9,962 bases of DNA from Methylobacter sp. (GTDB lineage Bacteria; Pseudomonadota; Gammaproteobacteria; Methylococcales; Methylomonadaceae), in assembly GCA_003158415.1 (NCBI GenBank), contig PMJA01000370.1, positions 1-9,962 on the forward strand, read 5' to 3'. Made by a program: the position numbers and the translations under genes. Position 1 is the stretch's first letter; the number at the start of each line of letters is the position of its first letter. This document shows positions 5,644 through 9,962 of the stretch, in pieces. Under the pieces are notes generated by a model. The model was not told the DNA's origin. It saw only the letters and a program-made list of their open reading frames with translations, and made no database searches.

Positions 5644-6659
5644 TTTTTCTTCCTTTGAAAGTTATTAACCGCCAGATTATGATCCTTTAACGTAGCAGAA
5701 AACTCATGGGTGCCGTCGCCTCGTGCCACAAAATACAGGGCATTGCCGCTGTCGGGGTGCAGGGCCGCAACAATGGCGTCACGCCCCGGCATGGCTATCG
5801 GTGTTGGTGGTAAGCCTTTAATGATATAAGTGTTGTAAGGTGTCGCTGCTGTTAAATCGTTAGTGCTTATATTGCCCTGGTAATTTTCACCCATGCCATA
5901 AATGACGGTAGGGTCGGTTTGCAGTAACATCCCGTCTTGCAGTCTGCGTATAAATACCCCCGCTATTAAGGGTCTCTCGGCGACGACGCCGGTTTCTTTT
6001 TCTACAATAGACGCTAATATTAACGCTTCGTAAGGGGTTTTGAAAGGCAAGTTGTCAGCTTTATTTTGCCATTCCTGGTTCAATACAGATTGCATTTTAT
6101 CGTAGGCCCTTTTTAATAAGGCTACATCAGTGGTGTGTTTTTCAAAAAAATAAGTATCGGGGAAAAATACGCCTTCAGGGTGATGGATGCTGGCTCCAAG
6201 TCGTGACATGAGCGCGTCAATATCAACAGGACTCAAGGTATGTTCAAGGTTAGGATTATTATCAAGAGCCTGTGTGAGTTCTTTAAAATTCCAACCTTCA
6301 GGAAAAGTAATCGCATATTGCTTGGTTTTTCCTTGCACAAACAGGGCTAATATTTCGGGCAGGGTTAAACCTGTGGCTAGCTCGTATTCTCCGGTTTTAA
6401 GTTTTTTGACTGCTTTTTCCGAAACGGCGATGACTTTAAACCAGAGCGGTTTTAAAGCTACGTTTTGGCTTAGCAGTTTATCGGTGATCTGATTAAACGA
6501 GTCGCCCTTGTTGATCTCTATAATAACCGGATTGCCGATCACTGCGGGTGCGTGTAACGCATGTTGATAATCCCGCCACGCAAACCGGCCGCCACCGGCG
6601 ATAATTAAAGACAGCAATACCGCTAAGATGAATTTAACGATCACCGTAGTTTGCTTCAT
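5640..6659 (-). CDS. mltG: Endolytic murein transglycosylase MltG (YceG-like)
   Basis: An inner-membrane lytic transglycosylase that cuts nascent glycan strands and is thought to set their length. Seen in 339 residues: a short cytoplasmic N-terminus and one membrane helix (about 8-24), a LysM-like subdomain (about 44-110: IEINKGDSFNQI), then the YceG catalytic domain with FPEGWNFKEL (119-128), HPEGVFFPDTYFF (160-172), ILASIVEKETG (214-224) carrying the catalytic glutamate E220 (E218 in E. coli), LLQTDPTVIYG (245-255) and YNTYIIKGLPPTPI (275-288). Length fits the family (about 340). Its ATG overlaps the pabC stop as ATGA and lies at the foot of a perfect 7-bp stem-loop. It overlaps tmk at the other end. 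Confidence 0.95.
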   Translation of the reverse strand: MKQTTVIVKFILAVLLSLIIAGGGRFAWRDYQHALHAPAVIGNPVIIEINKGDSFNQITDKLLSQNVALKPLWFKVIAVSEKAVKKLKTGEYELATGLTLPEILALFVQGKTKQYAITFPEGWNFKELTQALDNNPNLEHTLSPVDIDALMSRLGASIHHPEGVFFPDTYFFEKHTTDVALLKRAYDKMQSVLNQEWQNKADNLPFKTPYEALILASIVEKETGVVAERPLIAGVFIRRLQDGMLLQTDPTVIYGMGENYQGNISTNDLTAATPYNTYIIKGLPPTPIAMPGRDAIVAALHPDSGNALYFVARGDGTHEFSATLKDHNLAVNNFQRKKK

Positions 6660-7468
6660 GACTGAAACTCAGTCAGCAGGGTTTGTAATTGCCGGGTTTT
6701 TGCGCCCACTGGAAAATAGGTCGCTGCGATTTGTTTGACGGGCCATATACCTATAACAGAATTACAGACAAATACCTCATCAGCCAATAACAGCTCATCT
6801 TTCGTATAGCTATGCTCAATGACGACAAGGTTATGACTGGCGCACAGCGCCAGGATAATGCCGCGTATAATACCGGCAACACCGGCCAGTGTCAGCGATG
6901 CCGTATAAAGCGTGTTATTTTTAACATAGAATAGATTGGTCATTGTTCCTTCAATAACCTGCGCATTCATATCCAGCATAATGCCTTCCTGTATGGCGGG
7001 ATCGGCCCATTCTGCACGCGCCAGTATCTGTTCAAGCCGATTCAGATGTTTAATACCGGCTAAGGCTGGATTCAATCCTAAGCGGATATCGCAAAAACGG
7101 GCGTTTATGCCTTGCTCTTTGTAGCTGTCGGGATAGTCGGGGTAGGGATGTAAACTTAAGACACGGGTCGTCTGAATCGTATCCGGTTGACGATAACCCC
7201 GGCCGCCGGAACCTCGCGTGAGTATCAGTTTGAGCACGGCTTTTTCGGACGATCCTGAAAGTTTTTGAGCTTCCAGGGTAAGCAGTTCAGCTCCGGGGAA
7301 AGGCAAATAAAGGCGACGGCAACCGGCCTTTAATCGGGCTAAATGCTGGTCAAGAAAAACAGGGTGGCCGTTGCTGACCGCTATGGTTTCGAATAAGCCG
7401 TCGCCGTATTGAAAGCCGCGATCCGATATTTCGATATGCTCCCTGTAGTCGCCATTAACCAGAATCAT
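6656..7468 (-). CDS. pabC: Aminodeoxychorismate lyase
   Basis: A PLP-dependent fold type IV enzyme that splits 4-amino-4-deoxychorismate into p-aminobenzoate and pyruvate for folate synthesis. Seen in 270 residues (family about 270): the start MILVNG, SDRGFQYGDGLFETI (15-29), LILTRGSGGRGY (81-92), GIKHLNRLEQ (138-147) with the PLP lysine K140, EGTMTNLFYV (173-182), VAGIIRGI (197-204) and EVFVCNSVIGIWPV (231-244). These also occur in related D-amino-acid and branched-chain transaminases, but GIKHLNRLEQ and the position between fabF and mltG favour PabC. The 30-nt gap after fabF is almost entirely a perfect stem-loop ending 2 nt before the ATG, and no free Shine-Dalgarno sequence is seen, so translation may be held low. 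Confidence 0.93.
   Translation of the reverse strand: MILVNGDYREHIEISDRGFQYGDGLFETIAVSNGHPVFLDQHLARLKAGCRRLYLPFPGAELLTLEAQKLSGSSEKAVLKLILTRGSGGRGYRQPDTIQTTRVLSLHPYPDYPDSYKEQGINARFCDIRLGLNPALAGIKHLNRLEQILARAEWADPAIQEGIMLDMNAQVIEGTMTNLFYVKNNTLYTASLTLAGVAGIIRGIILALCASHNLVVIEHSYTKDELLLADEVFVCNSVIGIWPVKQIAATYFPVGAKTRQLQTLLTEFQS
6659..6675 (-). promoter_or_regulatory. Stem-loop at the pabC/mltG junction
   Basis: The minus strand reads TGACTGA (6675-6669), loop GTT, TCAGTCA (6665-6659): a perfect 7-bp stem whose last base is the A of the mltG ATG. It also encodes the last residues of PabC. It leaves no exposed Shine-Dalgarno sequence, so ribosomes finishing pabC would have to melt it before starting mltG. 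Structural call from sequence; effect inferred. Confidence 0.45.
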
Positions 7469-7470
7469 CA

Positions 7471-7497
7471 GTAAAGACGCGATAGCCGCGTCTTTAC
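7471..7497 (-). promoter_or_regulatory. Perfect 11-bp stem-loop in the fabF-pabC gap
   Basis: GTAAAGACGCG (7471-7481), loop ATAGC, CGCGTCTTTAC (7487-7497), perfect over 11 bp. It begins 1 nt after the fabF stop and ends 2 nt before the pabC ATG. No T-run follows on the minus strand, so it is not a classical terminator. It may stabilise the upstream acpP-fabF mRNA, act as a processing site, or limit pabC initiation. Confidence 0.7.
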
Positions 7498-7498
7498 C

Positions 7499-8743
7499 CT
7501 AGAGGTAACGTTTAAAAACCAGGGAACCATTAGTGCCACCAAAACCAAATGAATTGGACATGGCAACATCGATTTTCATCGCTCTTGCCGTATTCGGCAC
7601 ATAATCGAGATCGCATTCGGGATCTTTGTTTTCCAGGTTGATAGTGGGTGGAGCAACTTGGTTTTGGATGCTGAGCGCCGTAATCACGGCCTCAATGCCG
7701 CCCGCAGCGCCCAACATGTGCCCTATCATGGATTTTGTGGAACTGATGGCCACATTATAGGCGTGGTCGCCCAATGCGGCTTTCATCGCATGGGTTTCAC
7801 CAATATCACCGGCAGGCGTCGAAGTACCGTGCGCATTGATATAATCAAGATCGTCGGCGTTTAATCCGGCATCACGCAAGGCATTTCTCATGCACCGCGC
7901 CGCGCCTTCTCCGCCGGCTGATGGTGTGGTTATATGATAGGCGTCGCCGCTTAGTCCGTAACCGACCAATTCGGCATAAATTTTTGCGCCACGCGCTTTG
8001 GCGTGTTCCAGCTCTTCGAGAACCACTACGCCGGCGCCATCGCTCAACACAAAGCCGTCACGATCTCTATCCCAAGGACGACTCGCGGCCTGGGGGGCGT
8101 CATTACGGCGCGACAGCGCCTTGGCGGAAGCAAATCCTCCCATAGCCGTCGGTGATGTTGTGCAGCGTTCCGCGCCACCGGCGATCATCACGTCGGCATC
8201 GCCATATTTAATTAAGCGCGCGGCATCGCCAATATTATGCGTGCCTGTGGTGCAGGCGGTGACGATGGCAAAATTAGGCCCTTTCAATCCGTATTTGATT
8301 GAAAGATTGCCTGAAATCATATTAATAATGTTGCCGGGAACAAAGAACGGAGAAATACGACGGGGGCCGCCTTTTTCATAAGTTGCATAACATTCTTCAA
8401 TGCCGGTAATGCCGCCTATTCCTGAGCCTATCGCTACGCCAATCCGCTCGGCGTTTGCCTCGGTGACTTCAAGTCCCGAATCTTCAATAGCCTGACAACC
8501 CGCAGCAATGCCGTAATGGATAAAACCATCCATACGTTTGGCATCTTTGTCGGGAATATATTGGGTGATGTCAAAATTTCTTATGACACCGCCAAAGGTG
8601 CTGGCAAATGAAGATATGTCAAAGGAATCAATCGGGCTGATGCCGCTTTTACCGTTAATAATACCAACCCAGGTTTCTGCGACAGTGTTTGCTAAGCACG
8701 TAACCGCACCTAATCCAGTTATTACAACTCGACGTTTGCTCAA
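7499..8743 (-). CDS. fabF: Beta-ketoacyl-ACP synthase II
   Basis: The elongating condensing enzyme of type II fatty-acid synthesis, joining acyl groups with malonyl-ACP, and also the enzyme that favours C16:1 to C18:1 extension. Seen in 414 residues (family about 413): a thiolase-fold protein with [12 protein letters not shown] carrying the acyl-accepting C164, [11 protein letters not shown] (H305), [15 protein letters not shown] (K337, H342) and [12 protein letters not shown] (399-410). The Cys-His-His triad separates it from FabH, and length and context from FabB. The start is TTG 8743: it gives the family-standard [12 protein letters not shown], and a TAA lies in frame upstream without another start codon. 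No clear Shine-Dalgarno sequence precedes it. It lies 84 bp after acpP across a strong stem-loop. Confidence 0.97.
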   Translation of the reverse strand: MSKRRVVITGLGAVTCLANTVAETWVGIINGKSGISPIDSFDISSFASTFGGVIRNFDITQYIPDKDAKRMDGFIHYGIAAGCQAIEDSGLEVTEANAERIGVAIGSGIGGITGIEECYATYEKGGPRRISPFFVPGNIINMISGNLSIKYGLKGPNFAIVTACTTGTHNIGDAARLIKYGDADVMIAGGAERCTTSPTAMGGFASAKALSRRNDAPQAASRPWDRDRDGFVLSDGAGVVVLEELEHAKARGAKIYAELVGYGLSGDAYHITTPSAGGEGAARCMRNALRDAGLNADDLDYINAHGTSTPAGDIGETHAMKAALGDHAYNVAISSTKSMIGHMLGAAGGIEAVITALSIQNQVAPPTINLENKDPECDLDYVPNTARAMKIDVAMSNSFGFGGTNGSLVFKRYL

Positions 8744-8787
8744 TGGTGTGTACCGTAAGAAAGGAAGATGGGATTAAGAGGCAGTGG

Positions 8788-8818
8788 TTTAGTGGATGAG
8801 CGTAGTCCATCCACTAAA
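8788..8818 (-). promoter_or_regulatory. 11-bp stem-loop between acpP and fabF
   Basis: TTTAGTGGATG (8788-8798), 9-nt loop, CATCCACTAAA (8808-8818), perfect over 11 bp. On the minus strand it lies just after the acpP stop and about 45 nt before the fabF TTG. The sequence after it (CCACTGCC) is not U-rich, so it is unlikely to be a strong Rho-independent terminator. More likely it protects the 3' end of a short acpP transcript or marks a processing site, keeping acpP expression above fabF. Confidence 0.65.
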
Positions 8819-8827
8819 ACTTAATAT

Positions 8828-9058
8828 TTACGCGTTTTTTTCTACGTAATTGATGGCTTCTTGAACCGTTGTGATTTTTTCAGCTTCATCGTCTGGAATT
8901 TCGCATTCGAATTCTTCTTCAAGAGCCATGACGAGTTCAACTGTATCCAGAGAATCAGCGCCCAAGTCATCTACGAATGAAGCATCGGTCGCGATATCTT
9001 CCTTAACACCCAATTGCTCTGCAACAATCTTTTTTACTCGTTCTTCAATTGTACTCAT
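8828..9058 (-). CDS. acpP: Acyl carrier protein
   Basis: The small acidic carrier that holds growing acyl chains on a 4'-phosphopantetheine arm for FabD, FabG, FabF and other lipid enzymes. Seen: 76 residues with [12 protein letters not shown] at the start, the [18 protein letters not shown] core (33-50) with the phosphopantetheine attachment serine S36, and [17 protein letters not shown] (53-69). This is the classic four-helix ACP, very close to E. coli AcpP. I use ATG 9058, 9 nt after a GAGG Shine-Dalgarno sequence; the in-frame TTG at 9073 would fall on that ribosome site and add five atypical residues. It has its own strong promoter and sits between fabG and fabF. Confidence 0.98.
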   Translation of the reverse strand: MSTIEERVKKIVAEQLGVKEDIATDASFVDDLGADSLDTVELVMALEEEFECEIPDDEAEKITTVQEAINYVEKNA

Positions 9059-9122
9059 AATTATTATCCTCAAACAATGTAAGCCCAGTTTCTAATTTAA
9101 AACTTACATTAGTATTGTTATT

Positions 9123-9138
9123 GATTTTACTGAAAATC
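9123..9138 (-). promoter_or_regulatory. Second stem-loop in the acpP leader
   Basis: GATTTT (9123-9128), 4-nt loop, AAAATC (9133-9138): a perfect, AT-rich 6-bp stem abutting the GC-rich stem-loop at 9139-9161. Weak on its own; the tandem placement in the untranslated leader is what makes it notable. Confidence 0.35.
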
Positions 9139-9161
9139 CCGTCTCCGGCAATTCCAGACGG
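9139..9161 (-). promoter_or_regulatory. Stem-loop at the predicted 5' end of acpP mRNA
   Basis: CCGTCT (9139-9144) pairs with AGACGG (9156-9161) around an 11-nt loop that can form two more G-C pairs. The predicted start site of the acpP promoter falls at or near 9161, so the transcript would begin with this hairpin, a position where stem-loops slow 5'-end-dependent mRNA decay. It could instead weakly end fabG transcripts, as GATTTTC follows on the minus strand. Confidence 0.5.
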
Positions 9162-9167
9162 CGGGGA

Positions 9168-9195
9168 ATTATACTTTATATTGTAACAATGTCAC
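9168..9195 (-). promoter_or_regulatory. Near-consensus sigma70 promoter of acpP
   Basis: On the minus strand, GTGACA (9195-9190, 5 of 6 to TTGACA), a 16-bp spacer, then a perfect TATAAT (9173-9168). It sits in the 141-bp fabG-acpP gap and would give a leader of about 100 nt. A separate acpP promoter within the fab cluster is known in E. coli and fits the need for far more ACP than the enzymes beside it. Confidence 0.75.
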
Positions 9196-9199
9196 AACA

Positions 9200-9928
9200 T
9201 TAAGGCATGTACATACCACCATTGACATGAAGGGTTTCGCCGGTAATATATCCTGCCCCGGCAGAAGCCAAAAATGCAACGGTATGGGCAACTTCTTTTG
9301 CCTCGCCTAAACGAGACAGGGGGATCGATGACAACAGCGCATTTTTGATGTCATCACTCAATTCCCTGGTCATATCGGTATCGATAAATCCGGGGGCGAC
9401 CGTGTTAACGGTAATATTGCGCGAGCCGACTTCTTTCGCCATGGATTTGGCAAATCCGATCATGCCGGCTTTTGCGGCCGCGTAATTTACCTGTCCCGCA
9501 TTGCCGGTGAAACCAACCACGGATGAAATATTGATAATGCGGCCGGTTTTAGCTTTCATCATACCGCGCAACACGGCCTTGCTCATGCGAAAAACGGACG
9601 TTAAGTTGGTGCTGATAATATCATCCCATTCATCATCTTTCATCCGCATCAACAAATTATCCCGCGTGATGCCGGCATTGTTGACCAATACTGTCGGGAC
9701 GCCGAAGTCATCGTTAATTGTTTTAATCACTGCCGCAATAGAGTCGGCATCGGCCACATCAAGCTTGATGCCCTTGCCATTGTCGCCTAAATAATCGGAA
9801 ATTGCATCAGCGCCGCCAGTCGATGTCGCAGTGCCTACAACAAAAAAGCCGTCATCAGCCAATCTTTCGGCAATGGCCCTGCCTATGCCTCGACTGGCAC
9901 CGGTTACTAACGCTATTTGCTTAGTCAT
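9200..9928 (-). CDS. fabG: 3-oxoacyl-ACP reductase
   Basis: Short-chain dehydrogenase/reductase that reduces 3-ketoacyl-ACP to 3-hydroxyacyl-ACP with NADPH in fatty-acid elongation. Seen in 242 residues (E. coli FabG 244): Rossmann motif TGASRGIG (9-16), LDVAD (57-61), NNAG (83-86), the catalytic tetrad N108, S136, Y149, K153 (in VNYAAAK), VAPGFIDTDMTR (177-188) and the C-terminal GYITGETLHVNGGMYMP. Start ATG 9928 has GGAG 7 nt upstream and overlaps the end of the preceding fabD frame by 8 bp. Of the many SDR enzymes, position before acpP and the GFIDTDM and NGGMYMP elements make FabG the clear choice. Confidence 0.97.
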   Translation of the reverse strand: MTKQIALVTGASRGIGRAIAERLADDGFFVVGTATSTGGADAISDYLGDNGKGIKLDVADADSIAAVIKTINDDFGVPTVLVNNAGITRDNLLMRMKDDEWDDIISTNLTSVFRMSKAVLRGMMKAKTGRIINISSVVGFTGNAGQVNYAAAKAGMIGFAKSMAKEVGSRNITVNTVAPGFIDTDMTRELSDDIKNALLSSIPLSRLGEAKEVAHTVAFLASAGAGYITGETLHVNGGMYMP

Positions 9929-9962
9929 TGAGTTGCTCCAATAGTTTGGTTAAGGATTCCGA
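9921..9962 (-). CDS. fabD: 3' end of malonyl-CoA:ACP transacylase (partial)
   Basis: The last 13 codons of a frame entering from beyond the window, reading SESLTKLLEQLND then TAA, which overlaps the fabG start by 8 bp. Too short for domain evidence; the fabD assignment rests on the conserved order fabH-fabD-fabG-acpP-fabF. If correct, the full protein transfers malonyl groups from CoA to AcpP. Confidence 0.6.
   Translation of the reverse strand, partial: SESLTKLLEQLND

Noticed and set aside
9059..9073. TTG 9073 as start of acpP
   Set aside because: It would fall on the GAGG ribosome site and add residues absent from the family; ATG 9058 gives the standard MSTIEERV start.
1..9962. CRISPR arrays, tRNA or rRNA genes, transposases or integrases
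   Set aside because: No regularly spaced direct repeats, no cloverleaf sequence and no transposase or integrase motifs were seen on either strand.

Overview
The window is a gammaproteobacterial chromosome segment in which every supported gene lies on the minus strand, so transcription runs from position 9962 down to 1. The gene order fabD(end)-fabG-acpP-fabF-pabC-mltG-tmk-holB-pilZ-tatD matches the conserved gammaproteobacterial fatty-acid/thymidylate cluster. A pilZ gene between holB and tatD is the arrangement I recall from Pseudomonas aeruginosa rather than Escherichia coli. The AcpP, FabF and PilZ sequences are of gammaproteobacterial type. A methanotroph of the Methylococcales is my best guess from overall impression, but the window does not prove it.

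Region 1 (9962-7499) is the type II fatty-acid synthesis block: the last codons of fabD, then fabG (ketoacyl-ACP reductase), acpP (acyl carrier protein) and fabF (condensing enzyme). acpP has its own near-consensus sigma70 promoter in the fabG-acpP gap, with stem-loops in its leader. A perfect 11-bp stem-loop separates acpP from fabF, and fabF starts at TTG with no clear Shine-Dalgarno sequence.

Region 2 (7498-2919) holds pabC (folate), mltG (peptidoglycan), tmk (dTDP synthesis), holB (DNA polymerase III delta'), pilZ (type IV pili) and tatD (3'-5' DNase). They are packed as an operon with ATGA overlaps at pabC/mltG, mltG/tmk and tmk/holB, a 34-bp holB/pilZ overlap and a 6-bp pilZ/tatD gap. 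Another perfect 11-bp stem-loop fills the fabF-pabC gap.

Region 3 (2918-2631) is a gene-free gap of 288 bp with a possible weak terminator after tatD, two related GACGGGG...CCCC hairpins and a possible promoter.

Region 4 (2630-17) is the accessory part: a three-gene cassette whose reading frames overlap by exactly 4 bp at both junctions. It encodes a DUF3696-type AAA/ABC-like ATPase, a probable PIN-fold ribonuclease and a small nucleotidyltransferase-type RNA ligase. A sensing ATPase with an RNA-cutting partner and an RNA-sealing partner suggests a conflict or stress system with a built-in repair arm. It resembles ATPase-nuclease defence pairs in layout (for example PARIS, Septu and the PrrC/RloC anticodon nucleases), but I know of no described system with this exact combination. 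This is the most interesting content of the window.
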